From positions 1-41,404 of the forward strand of contig JACQHH010000181.1 in NCBI GenBank assembly GCA_016199125.1: DNA of 41,404 nt. Direction: 5' to 3'. The DNA is from Candidatus Lambdaproteobacteria bacterium (GTDB lineage: Bacteria; SAR324; JACQKK01). How positions within the stretch are numbered: position 1 is the stretch's first letter; every line of letters begins with the position of its first letter. The notes beneath the pieces are model-generated. The model was not told the DNA's origin. It did not search any database and saw nothing but the letters and a program-made list of their open reading frames with translations. The position numbers and the translations under genes are program-made. Shown here one piece after another: positions 28,298-36,112 of this stretch.

Positions 28298-29089
28298 GTG
28301 CTTGAGCTCAACAACGTCGAGGCCATCTACAGCGAGGTGATCCTGGTGCTCAAAGGGATCAGCCTGCACGTCCCCGAGGGCGGCTGCGTGGCCCTGCTGG
28401 GCAGCAACGGCGCCGGCAAGAGCACGACGCTCAAGTGCATCTCCGGGCTGATCCGCCCGGAGGACGGCGCCGTCACCGGCGGCAACATCACCTTCCTGGG
28501 CAAGCGCATCGACGCGCTGCCCGCCGAGGCGGTGGTGCGCCGGGGTCTGGTGCACGTCATGGAAGGGCGCAAGGTGCTGGAGCACATGACCACCCAGCAG
28601 AACCTGATGGTCGGCGGGCACATGCACCGCGACGCGGCCCGGCGGCGCCAGAACCTGGAGCGCGTCTACGCCCTCATGCCGCCCCTGGCCAACCTGCGCC
28701 AGCGCACGGCGGGCTACCTGTCCGGCGGCGAGCAGCAGATGCTGGTCATCGGGCGCGCGCTGATGGCCGAGCCCACCATGATGCTCATCGACGAGCCGTC
28801 GCTGGGCCTGGCCCCCATGCTGGTCGAGGAAATCTACGCCATCCTGGCCGAGCTGCGGGCCCACGGGCTGACCTTGCTGCTCGTGGAGCAGAACACCCGC
28901 GCGGCGCTGGAGATCGCCGACCACGGCTACGTGATGGAAAACGGCCGCATCGTCATGGAAGGCAGCGCCGCGCAGCTCAAGAGCAACGAGGACATTCGCG
29001 AATTCTACCTGGGTCTGGACCAGTCGGGCGAGCGCAAGAGCTACCGCGACATCAAGCACTACAAGCGGCGCAAGCGCTGGCTGGGCTGA
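28298..29089 (+). CDS. livF: Branched-chain amino acid-type ABC transporter ATP-binding protein LivF (second operon)
   Basis: A 263-residue ATPase starting at GTG with CAAGGA seven bases upstream. Walker A is GSNGAGKST (35-43), the signature YLSGGEQQ, Walker B MMLIDEPSLGLAPM and the switch LLVEQN. A basic C-terminal tail (YKRRKRWLG) extends beyond the usual end, comparable to the extended tail of the other LivF (RRKPVPEWLA), so both belong to the same long-tailed subgroup. Confidence 0.93.
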   Translation: MLELNNVEAIYSEVILVLKGISLHVPEGGCVALLGSNGAGKSTTLKCISGLIRPEDGAVTGGNITFLGKRIDALPAEAVVRRGLVHVMEGRKVLEHMTTQQNLMVGGHMHRDAARRRQNLERVYALMPPLANLRQRTAGYLSGGEQQMLVIGRALMAEPTMMLIDEPSLGLAPMLVEEIYAILAELRAHGLTLLLVEQNTRAALEIADHGYVMENGRIVMEGSAAQLKSNEDIREFYLGLDQSGERKSYRDIKHYKRRKRWLG

Positions 29090-29116
29090 CCCTCACCCGC
29101 CTCTGGAGGACCTGCC

Positions 29117-30310
29117 ATGAGACCCGTCGTGATAGCCGGCGCGGGCATGACCCCGTTCGGAAAATTCCTGGAACGCAACGTGCGCGACCTGGCCGAGCAG
29201 GCCACCCGCGCGGCCCTGGACGATGCCCACCTGACCCCCGCGGAGGTGGGCATGGTGGCCTTCGGCAACTCCAGTTCCGGGCTCATCACCGGGCAGGAGA
29301 ACATCCGCGGCCAGGCGGCCCTGCGCAACACGGGCCTGCTGGGTTGCCCCGTGGTCAACGTGGAAAATGCCTGCGCCTCCGGCTCCAGCGCCTTTCACCT
29401 GGCTTGGCTCTACGTGGCCTCGGGGATGTGCGACGTGGCGCTGGCCGTGGGGGCGGAAAAGCTGGCCCACCGGGACAAGGCCGTGCCCTTCGCGGCCATG
29501 GAGGCGGCCCTGGACCTGGAGGAGCGCGAGCAGCTCAAGGCGTCGCTGCACCAGAGCGCCGGCGCCGGCGCCACGCAGTCCATCTTCATGGACGTCTACG
29601 CCAACCTGACCCGGCAATACATGCGGCAATCCGGGGCCACGGCCGAGAACTTCGCCGACGTGGCCGTCAAGAGCCACTTCGCCGGCGCGCGCAATCCGCG
29701 CGCGCAGTTCCGCGAGGAGGTGAGCCGCGAGGCCGTGCTGGCCAGCCGCATGATCTCCGAGCCGCTGACCCTGATGATGTGCTCGCCCATCGGCGACGGA
29801 GCGGCGGCCCTGGTGCTGTGCAGCGAGGAGGCGGCCCGCCGCGGGGGCGCCGACGCCGTGAGCGTGCGCGCCTCGGTGCTGGTTTCCGGCAGCGCCCGCG
29901 GCGAGCTGGAGCCCCCGCCCACGCGCGCCTCGCGCCAGGCCTACGCGCTGGCCGGCATCGGCCCTGAGGACGTGGACGTGGTGGAGCTGCACGACGCGGC
30001 CGCGCCCGCAGAGCTGATGCTCTACGAGGAGCTGGGCCTGGCCGGCCGGGGCGAAGGGCCGGCGCTGCTGGCCTCGGGCAGGACCCGCGTCGGCGGCAAG
30101 ATGCCGGTCAATCCCAGCGGCGGTCTGCTGAGCAAGGGGCATCCGGTGGGTGCCACGGGCTGCGCGCAGCTCTTCGAGCTCACCGAGCAGTTGCGCGGGC
30201 GGGCCGGAGCGCGCCAGCGCGAGGGGGCCCGGGTGGCCCTGGCCGAAAACGGCGGGGGCTTCCTCAACCCCGACCCGGCGGCCTGCACCATCACCATTCT
30301 CGCCCGCTAG
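29117..30310 (+). CDS. Thiolase family protein (SCP2-type)
   Basis: A 397-residue thiolase-fold enzyme that would cleave or form 3-ketoacyl-CoA or a related thioester. NVENACASGSSAF places the nucleophile at Cys86. VVELHDAAAPAE and NPSGGLLSKGHPVGATG carry the histidines, and the C-terminal ENGGGF replaces the CxG motif of classical thiolases. That pattern is typical of the SCP2/non-specific lipid-transfer subgroup. It begins 27 bp after livF in the same direction. Its TAG stop is part of the CTAG flanking repeat copy B. Confidence 0.9.
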   Translation: MRPVVIAGAGMTPFGKFLERNVRDLAEQATRAALDDAHLTPAEVGMVAFGNSSSGLITGQENIRGQAALRNTGLLGCPVVNVENACASGSSAFHLAWLYVASGMCDVALAVGAEKLAHRDKAVPFAAMEAALDLEEREQLKASLHQSAGAGATQSIFMDVYANLTRQYMRQSGATAENFADVAVKSHFAGARNPRAQFREEVSREAVLASRMISEPLTLMMCSPIGDGAAALVLCSEEAARRGGADAVSVRASVLVSGSARGELEPPPTRASRQAYALAGIGPEDVDVVELHDAAAPAELMLYEELGLAGRGEGPALLASGRTRVGGKMPVNPSGGLLSKGHPVGATGCAQLFELTEQLRGRAGARQREGARVALAENGGGFLNPDPAACTITILAR

Positions 30311-30472
30311 GCTTTGTTCGAGAATAGTTGCCATACCCTTCGAGACGCCGCGCATGGCGCGGCTCCTCAGGGATGCGGCTTTGAAATCACGAGTGAAACT
30401 GAATACCGCGTGGCTGAGGAGTGCCCGCAGGGCGCGTCTCGAAGCCCGCTTTTTTTCTCAAACAGAGCCTAG
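30307..30472. repeat. IS5-like miniature element, copy B
   Basis: A 158-bp core (30311-30468) with perfect CTAG duplications on both sides. Ends are GCTTTGTTCGAGAA and, from the other strand, GCTCTGTTTGAGAA. Inside, TTCGAGACGC pairs with GCGTCTCGAA, and CTCCTCAG with CTGAGGAG. The sequence is nearly identical to copy D2 at 38520. The left CTAG forms the thiolase stop codon. Confidence 0.8.
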
Positions 30473-30507
30473 GCCCGCGGGCCACGCGGCGACAGCAGGA
30501 GCAACCC

Positions 30508-31659
30508 ATGAACGCACCGTTGGCCGGCCTGCGCGTGCTGAGCCTGGCCGAGCAATACCCCGGCCCCTACGCCACGCTGATCCTGTCCGACCTGGGCGCC
30601 GACGTGGTGCTGGTGGAACGGCCGGGGGGCGATCCGGCGCGCATCTATCCCCAGTTCTTCGAGGCGCTCAACCGCAACAAGCGCAGCGCCACGCTGAACT
30701 TCAAGCTGCCCGCCGGCCGCGAAGCGTTCAAGCGCCTGGTGCGGGGGGCCGATGTGCTGCTGGAAGGCTACCGACCCGGCACCATGGCGCGCCTGGGGCT
30801 GGATTACGAGACGCTGAGCGCCATCAATCCGCGCCTGGTCTATGCCTCCATCTCGGGCTATGGCCAGGACGGGCCCTATCGCGACCGCACGGGGCACGAC
30901 ATTTCCTATGCGTCCACGGCGGGGCTGTTCTTCCCCCAGGCGCGGGACCCGGCCATCCCCGTTTCGCCCGTGGCGGTGGGCGACCTCTCCTCGGGCATGT
31001 TCGCCGTGATCGGCGTGCAGACCGCCCTGCTGGCGCGCGAGCGCACGGACCGCGGCACGTACATCGACGTCTCCATGTTCGACGGGCTGGTGTCCTGGAT
31101 GAGCGTGTTCGTGGTGCCGCCCATGAACGGCGATCCGCCGCCGCCCCTGGGCAGCGACCCGGGCTACGGCATCTACGCCTGCAAGGACGGCAAGGCCATC
31201 AGCCTCAGCGTGGCCCACGAGGACTGGTTCTGGCAGCCGCTCTGCGAGCGCATGGGCCTGACCGACCTGGCCGCCATTCCCCGCGACGAGCGCGCCGCGC
31301 GCGAAACCGAGCTGCGCGGGCGCCTGGGCCAGGCGTTCGCCACGCGCGAACGCGCCCACTGGGAGCAACTCTTCCAGGGCAGCGAGGTGCCCTTCGGCCC
31401 GGTGCACGACCTGGGCGACGTGGGGCACGATCCGCACGTCAAGGCGCGCGGACTGTTCACACGCGTGCCCACGCCCGCCGGCGAACGCTGGTTCACGCGC
31501 CAGCCCCTGGGCCTGCGCGGCTACGAGACGGCGCCCACGCGCGGCTGCCCGGCGCTGGGCGAGCACACGCGCGAGGTGCTGCGCGAGGGCGGCTTCACCC
31601 CCGCCGAGGTGGACGCCCTGTTGGCCGACGGCGCGGCCAGCGGAGCCGCCCCGGCCTGA
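30508..31659 (+). CDS. CaiB/BaiF family CoA-transferase (family III)
   Basis: A 383-residue enzyme expected to move CoA between two carboxylic acids. PLAGLRVLSLAEQYPGPYATLILSDLGADVVLVERPGGD is the family start. YIDVSMFDG carries the catalytic Asp187 equivalent to Asp169 of formyl-CoA transferase. AGGAG lies seven bases before the ATG at 30508. An upstream in-frame extension falls inside the repeat element and is rejected. Its place after the thiolase supports CoA-thioester catabolism. Confidence 0.92.
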   Translation: MNAPLAGLRVLSLAEQYPGPYATLILSDLGADVVLVERPGGDPARIYPQFFEALNRNKRSATLNFKLPAGREAFKRLVRGADVLLEGYRPGTMARLGLDYETLSAINPRLVYASISGYGQDGPYRDRTGHDISYASTAGLFFPQARDPAIPVSPVAVGDLSSGMFAVIGVQTALLARERTDRGTYIDVSMFDGLVSWMSVFVVPPMNGDPPPPLGSDPGYGIYACKDGKAISLSVAHEDWFWQPLCERMGLTDLAAIPRDERAARETELRGRLGQAFATRERAHWEQLFQGSEVPFGPVHDLGDVGHDPHVKARGLFTRVPTPAGERWFTRQPLGLRGYETAPTRGCPALGEHTREVLREGGFTPAEVDALLADGAASGAAPA

Positions 31660-31834
31660 GACGCGCCGGCCCGACCGACCGGCGCATCGCGGGGGCACTT
31701 TCTGCCGCCCGCGCGGTCTGAGCCGGCACCTGCTTCCCGCCGCTCGCTGTCCGCGTTGCCGTGCTGCCTTGCGTCGGGGCGCCGCGGCAATTCCTCACTC
31801 CCTGTTCTCTCATGTCACTCGCTGGAGGTCGCGC

Positions 31835-32623
31835 ATGGATAATCTTTTGGATCTGAAAGGCCGCATCGGGCTGGTCACCGGCGCCGGCCAGGGCGTGGGG
31901 CGCCAGATCGCCCTGCACTTCGCCGCGCACCGCGCGGGCGGCGTGGTGGTCAACGACTTCTACCGCGAGCGCGCCGAAGCCGTGGTGCGCGAGGTGCAGG
32001 CCGCCGGCGTCAAGGCGCTGGCGGTGGTGGGCGACATTTCCGATTACCAGGCCGTGCAGCAGATGGCGCGGCAGGCCGAGCAGACCTTCGGGCGCGTGGA
32101 CATCCTGGTCAACAACGCGGGCAATGCCGGCCCGGTCACCGACATTTCCAGCATCCCGCCCTTCCTGGAAAGCGACCCGGCATCCTGGCAGACCTGGTTC
32201 GGCACGAACCTCTTCGGCGTGCTCAACCTGTCGCGGGCGCTGGTGGGGGGCATGGTGCAGCGGGGCTACGGGCGGGTGATCACCGTCATTTCCGATGCCG
32301 GGCGCGTGGGCGAGCCGCACCTGGCGGTGTACTCGGCCGCCAAGGCGGGTGCCGCCGGGTTCATGCGGGCCCTGGCCAAGGGCGTGGGCCGCGCCAACGT
32401 CACGGTCAACTGCGTGGCGCCCGGCACCATCCAGACCCCCGCCACGGCCGGCCTGCTGGAGGATCAGGAAACCCTGAGGAAGATCCTGCGCCTGTACATG
32501 ATCCGCCGCCTGGGCGAGCCCAGCGACATCGCCAACATGGTGCTGTTCCTGGCCTCCGACGCGGCCGGCTGGGTCACCGGACAGACGTTTCCCGTCAACG
32601 GCGGCTATTCGGTGTCGGTCTAG
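31835..32623 (+). CDS. Short-chain dehydrogenase/reductase
   Basis: A 262-residue NAD(P)-dependent oxidoreductase. TGAGQGVG (15-22) is the cofactor loop, NNAG is at 93-96, and the catalytic triad is Ser153-Tyr166-Lys170 (VYSAAK). Asp41 after the second strand suggests NAD rather than NADP. A GGAGG precedes the ATG. It probably oxidises a 3-hydroxyacyl-CoA in the same pathway as the thiolase and dehydrogenase. It converges with the acyl-CoA dehydrogenase gene. Confidence 0.92.
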   Translation: MDNLLDLKGRIGLVTGAGQGVGRQIALHFAAHRAGGVVVNDFYRERAEAVVREVQAAGVKALAVVGDISDYQAVQQMARQAEQTFGRVDILVNNAGNAGPVTDISSIPPFLESDPASWQTWFGTNLFGVLNLSRALVGGMVQRGYGRVITVISDAGRVGEPHLAVYSAAKAGAAGFMRALAKGVGRANVTVNCVAPGTIQTPATAGLLEDQETLRKILRLYMIRRLGEPSDIANMVLFLASDAAGWVTGQTFPVNGGYSVSV

Positions 32624-32634
32624 GCCGCGGGCCT

Positions 32635-33822
32635 CTACTTCTGACCTGCCGCCGCCGCGCGCGGCGCCTCGCCGAAGGCGGACAGGCCCCCCAGCAGATT
32701 GCGCGCGATGACCAGCTTCTGGATCTGGCTCGTGCCGTCCGGGATGGTCATCATGCGCGCGTCGCGGAACAGGCCCTCCAGCGGATATTCCTGGCTCAGC
32801 CCGTAGGCCCCGTGAATCTGGATGGCGCGCGAGGTGATGCGCACGGCGGCCTCGGTGGCGTAGTACTTGGCCATGGAGGTCTGCGTGTCGCAGCGCGCGC
32901 CCTTGTCCACCAGCGACATGGCGCGGTAGGTCAGCAGGCGCGCGCAGTCCAGCTCGGTGGCCATGTCGGCGATCATGTCCTGGATGAGCTGGTGCTGCCC
33001 GATGCGCTTGCCCCACTGCTCCCGCTCCTGGGCATAGGCCAGGGAATGATCCAGCGCCGACTGCGCGATGCCCACCGAGGTGATGGCCACGAAGCAGCGC
33101 GCCCACTCGAACAGTTGCAGCGTGCGCTTGAGCCCCGTGCCCCATGCGCCCACCTGGGCCGAGGCCGGCACGCGGGCGTTGTCGAAGAACACCTCGGCCG
33201 TGGACCAGGCGTTGAGCCCCAGCTTGTGCAGCTCCCGCGTGGTGTAGCCGTGCGGCTCGCGGTCCACCACGAAGCGGTTCAGCCCCTTGGCCGCATCCTC
33301 GTGCCGCACCACGACGATGCACGCGTCCGAGATGCCGCCATTGGAGATCCAGTTCTTCTGCCCGTTGATCACGTAGCCGTCGCCCGCCGGCGTGGCCTTG
33401 GTGCTGACGTTGCGCACGTTGGAGCCCACGTTGGGCTCGGTGATCGCCGAGCAGCCGATCAGGTCGCCCGACATCAGCCCGGGCAGGTAGCGCGCGCGTT
33501 GCTCCGGCGTGCCGTCGTGATACAGCGTGAGCAGGAAGCCCTCGTTGATGAACGCCGTGCCCGCCAGCCCCGGAAACACGCGGAACAACTGCTCGTACAG
33601 CAGCCCCGAGGTCAGCACGGGCAGGCCCATGCCCCCGTCCCGTTCCGGAATGCTGCCTACGATGTAGCCGAAGGGGACGATCTTGCGCAGCAGCTCGTGC
33701 ATCACGGGCTTGGGCACGACGGTGTCGCGGTATTGTTCGGCATAGGGACGAATGTCCTGCTCCAGGAAGCGCCGGGCCGCATCGACGGCCAAGCGCTGCT
33801 CTTCGCTCAAGTCGAAATCCAC
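32635..33822 (-). CDS. Acyl-CoA dehydrogenase
   Basis: A 395-residue FAD enzyme. The N-terminal helices start at MDFDLSEEQRL from a GTG (33822) with GGAG seven bases upstream. CSAITEPNVGSN (124-135) and WISNGG bind FAD and substrate. RIGQHQLIQDMIADM and IQIHGAYGLSQEYPLEGLFRDARMMTIPDGTSQIQ are the C-terminal flavin motifs. The usual catalytic Glu of xEGTxxIQ is Asp362 here (PDGT). It would introduce the alpha,beta double bond before hydration. It converges with the SDR, leaving about 11 bp between stops. Confidence 0.92.
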   Translation of the reverse strand: MDFDLSEEQRLAVDAARRFLEQDIRPYAEQYRDTVVPKPVMHELLRKIVPFGYIVGSIPERDGGMGLPVLTSGLLYEQLFRVFPGLAGTAFINEGFLLTLYHDGTPEQRARYLPGLMSGDLIGCSAITEPNVGSNVRNVSTKATPAGDGYVINGQKNWISNGGISDACIVVVRHEDAAKGLNRFVVDREPHGYTTRELHKLGLNAWSTAEVFFDNARVPASAQVGAWGTGLKRTLQLFEWARCFVAITSVGIAQSALDHSLAYAQEREQWGKRIGQHQLIQDMIADMATELDCARLLTYRAMSLVDKGARCDTQTSMAKYYATEAAVRITSRAIQIHGAYGLSQEYPLEGLFRDARMMTIPDGTSQIQKLVIARNLLGGLSAFGEAPRAAAAGQK

Positions 33823-33952
33823 GGTCTTTCTCCACGCTGAGATGGAAGGTTCGGGTGCCTGGTGCGGCGGATGCCCCACGCGGGGGGCGTGCGCGGTCCG
33901 GGCCTGAAGCCCAGGCATTGTACGAGGGTGCGCCAGGCGCGGATGTGCCTTA

Positions 33953-33993
33953 TGTCACTATTCCGGTGTCACTGTTCCAGTGTCACGTTCCGG
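33953..33993. repeat. Three tandem 14-base repeats
   Basis: TGTCACTATTCCGG, TGTCACTGTTCCAG and TGTCACGTTCCGG follow one another without gaps. They lie about 130 bp upstream of the acyl-CoA dehydrogenase start and 75 bp before the DUF2249 operator, in a 430-bp divergent gap with no gene. They could be an array of regulator half-sites. Confidence 0.6.
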
Positions 33994-34064
33994 CCCGCGC
34001 CGTTCCGGTCAGCGCCGGGCATCCCGGCAGGGCCGTGGTCGCCGCGACCCACTTGCGCCCGGAG

Positions 34065-34106
34065 ATGATGTTTGTCATAGGAGAGCCGGCCACGAATCGC
34101 TAGTCT
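34065..34106 (+). promoter_or_regulatory. Crp/Fnr-type operator and -10 for the DUF2249 gene
   Basis: ATGAT-GTTT-GTCAT (34065-34078) is a near-perfect palindrome. TAGTCT at 34101-34106 would be the -10, giving a start near 34113 and placing the operator centre at about -41.5, the class II activator position. A leader of about 140 bases then precedes the ATG at 34253. Confidence 0.6.
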
Positions 34107-34252
34107 GAGCGAACCCAGGCGCAACCCGGACGTGGCGCGGCGCCGTTGCGCCGCCCCGCCGCTTGCGCCGAGCTGGGCCCCGGCGCCGGCCCGCCGCATG
34201 GCGCGGACCCCCGGCGCCCGCCACTTCCGCCGTCCCCACCCGTGGGCCGCCC

Positions 34253-34525
34253 ATGATCGCGTTCGAGCAGATCGATCCCTTCGTGAAGTTCTGGCAGGAA
34301 GACCGCACCTATCACCTGGACGTGCGCGAGCTGCTGGACAACGGCGGCGAGCCCTACGAGGTGATCATGTCCTGCGTGCTGCAGATCGACGCGGACGATC
34401 GGCTGGTGCTGCACGCCCCCTTCGAGCCCAAACCCCTCATCCGCCAGTTGCGCGGCATGGGCCTGCAGGCCCACAGCGCGCGGGTGGACGTGGATCATTG
34501 GACATTGGCCGTCAGTCGCGACTAG
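34253..34525 (+). CDS. DUF2249 domain protein
   Basis: A 90-residue soluble protein. YHLDVRELLDNGGEPYEVIMSCVLQI and LVLHAPFEPKPLIRQLRGMGL match the small DUF2249 fold, often encoded with respiratory and nitric-oxide-response genes. No biochemical role is established for it here. The start at 34253 is the first ATG beginning the domain. The ribosome binding site is weak. The TAG stop is part of the CTAG flanking repeat copy C. Confidence 0.75.
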   Translation: MIAFEQIDPFVKFWQEDRTYHLDVRELLDNGGEPYEVIMSCVLQIDADDRLVLHAPFEPKPLIRQLRGMGLQAHSARVDVDHWTLAVSRD

Positions 34526-34698
34526 GCATTGTGTTGGAATGGCGGATCGCGTGAATCCGGCCGCGTTTGTCATTCCGAGGCCCGCAGTTTGGGCCGAGGA
34601 ATCTCATTGCTATAGCACGATGAGATTCCTCGCTGTGCTCGGAATGACAACAGGCGGGTAATTTTGAAGTTGCCATCGCATTGCCGAACAGAACCTAG
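34522..34698. repeat. IS5-like miniature element, copy C, separating two convergent genes
   Basis: A 169-bp core between two perfect CTAG copies. The ends are GCATTGTGTTGGAAT and, from the other strand, GTTCTGTTCGGCAAT. The interior is a long hairpin in which TTGTCATTCCGAG pairs with CTCGGAATGACAA and GAGGAATCTCAT pairs with ATGAGATTCCTC. This core type is known as a dispersed repeat in many bacteria. The left CTAG contains the DUF2249 stop and the right CTAG the stop of the convergent membrane protein. Confidence 0.8.
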
Positions 34699-35084
34699 TC
34701 CCGCGTCCAAAGCAGGGCGCGCAGCCTGGGGTGGCGCAGCGCCAGCCCGACCCACAACAGCGCCGCCACGTAGCACGGAAACAGCGTGTGGCTGAACAGC
34801 GGGCTGCCGATGCGCACGTGCGTGGCCACCGCACCCCCGAGATAGCCCGTCAGCCAGATCGAGCCGTAGAGCGCCGTCCACGGGATGACATAGAGCACCA
34901 GGCCCGCCAGCAGGAGTGCGCCGATGACCGGCACCGCGCCGGGCGGATAGCCGAGCTGGACGGTCCACTGGACGACGGCTTCCATGCGCAGCGCATGGGT
35001 CACTCCGTCGAAGAGGAGAAAAGCCACCGCGAGGCCGCTGAGCACGCGGCCGCTCCAGAGCTGTTTTCGTGTCACCTGATTCAT
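34695..35084 (-). CDS. DoxX-like membrane protein
   Basis: A 129-residue protein with four predicted transmembrane helices. VLSGLAVAFLLFDGVTHAL, the conserved LGYPPGAVPVIGALLLAGLVLYVIP region and YGSIWLTGYLGGAVATHVRIG are typical of DoxX-like (DoxX_2) proteins. I chose the ATG at 35084, with GGAGG upstream; an earlier Met at 35135 is possible. The role is unknown. It ends in the CTAG at the right edge of repeat copy C. Confidence 0.8.
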   Translation of the reverse strand: MNQVTRKQLWSGRVLSGLAVAFLLFDGVTHALRMEAVVQWTVQLGYPPGAVPVIGALLLAGLVLYVIPWTALYGSIWLTGYLGGAVATHVRIGSPLFSHTLFPCYVAALLWVGLALRHPRLRALLWTRD

Positions 35085-35230
35085 TGGCGTCGACCTCCCG
35101 TCCAGTCGGTTGGGCTGCGTGATGCGCTTGAACATCCCGTGGGTGCCGCGGGCGTCGCCCGGGATGCCGCAGGTCCATCCCCTTGCCGCCCGATGCGGCA
35201 AGGCCCGCGAATCCGCGCGCCACGGCGGGA

Positions 35231-35926
35231 TCAGGGTGAAGAGTCCTGGGACATCAGCTCCCGCAGCGCGTCCAGGTCGGGAATGAGAAATCCCTCCGGC
35301 GCCGAGTGCACCACGTTGTCCTTGTTCCAGCGGCTCATGATGCGGATCACGGTTTCCACCCGGGCGCCCACCATGCCGGCCACTTCGTTGCGGCTCAGGT
35401 GCACCGGCACCAGCACCCCGCCGTCCTGCTCCCGCCCCATCTCCCGCGCGTAGGTGAGCAGCAACTGGGCGATGCGCGACTGCACGCCGGCCTCCCCCAG
35501 CACCTCCAGCCGATGCCGCAGCGAGCGCACGCGCAGGTTGAGGTCGCGGATGATGGAGCGCGAAACCTCGGGAAAGCGCTCCAGCAGCTCCAGGTACTCC
35601 TTGCGCGCCAGCAGCATCACGCCGGCGTCCGTGCGGGCCACGGCATTGGCCGGGAAATCGTCGCCATTGATCAGCGCCACTTCGCCGAACGCTTCGCCGG
35701 GGCGGATGATGTCCATGATCATCTCACGCCCGGATTCCAGCGCCTTGAACACGGTCACCTCGCCCCTGAGCACGAAATAGAAATGCGTGCACGGATCGCC
35801 CTCGAAGAAGATCGCCTCGCCCTTGCGGTATTCGCGCAGGCTGCTCTGCTGGTGCAGCAGGGCGCGTGCCTTCTCGGAAATCCCTGAAAAGCGGGCGATT
35901 TTCTGGATGATGGCGGGGTCGATCAA
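35231..35926 (-). CDS. Crp/Fnr family transcriptional regulator, Dnr-like
   Basis: A 231-residue activator. The N-terminal cyclic-nucleotide-type beta-roll (about 35-115, with FGEVALINGDDFPANAVA) has no Fnr-type cysteine cluster, so it holds no iron-sulfur cluster. A dimerisation helix follows, then the helix-turn-helix (178-199, SRNEVAGMVGARVETVIRIMSRW). Glu191 and Arg195 match Fnr Glu209 and Arg213, but the Fnr Ser212 position is Ile, which fits operators beginning ATGAC instead of TTGAT. The start is a TTG with AGGA six bases upstream; the ATG at 35998 would place the operator over the start codon. Haem-based NO sensing, as in Dnr, is possible but not visible. Confidence 0.9.
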   Translation of the reverse strand: MIDPAIIQKIARFSGISEKARALLHQQSSLREYRKGEAIFFEGDPCTHFYFVLRGEVTVFKALESGREMIMDIIRPGEAFGEVALINGDDFPANAVARTDAGVMLLARKEYLELLERFPEVSRSIIRDLNLRVRSLRHRLEVLGEAGVQSRIAQLLLTYAREMGREQDGGVLVPVHLSRNEVAGMVGARVETVIRIMSRWNKDNVVHSAPEGFLIPDLDALRELMSQDSSP

Positions 35927-35997
35927 GAGCGATCCTGATGCGGGGGCGGTCCCGGGCGCGGCGGGCGCTGGCGCAGGCGCCGTCCTACCCGCTACCA

Positions 35998-36040
35998 TAT
36001 GACCGATGTCATAGTCGCGGCAACATGGCTATGGCAGAAT
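35998..36040 (+). promoter_or_regulatory. Crp/Fnr-type operator and -10 for the cytochrome b fusion gene
   Basis: TATGAC-CGAT-GTCATA (35998-36013) is a perfect dyad apart from the spacer. CAGAAT at 36035-36040 ends 34.5 bases from the operator centre, exactly as at the DUF2249 promoter. No matching -10 is seen on the minus strand, so the regulator gene itself does not appear to be activated from this site. Confidence 0.65.
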
Positions 36041-36112
36041 AGAATACCGATCAGAATTCAAATCCGCTGCCCCTGCCCGGGAGCCGCCTTCGCTTGAGCA
36101 CGGAGTTTCGTC

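Noticed and set aside
30421-30507. An N-terminal extension of the CoA-transferase
   Set aside because: Those codons lie in repeat copy B and its flank; family similarity starts at the ATG at 30508, which has its own AGGAG.
33953-33993. A CRISPR array
   Set aside because: The three repeats are 14 bases long with no spacers between them, and no cas gene is in the window. No other array-like pattern was seen.
35231-35998. The upstream ATG at 35998 as start of the Crp/Fnr regulator
   Set aside because: It would add a Pro/Ala-rich 24-residue tail unlike the family and overlap the palindromic operator. The TTG at 35926 has a good ribosome binding site and gives the usual length.
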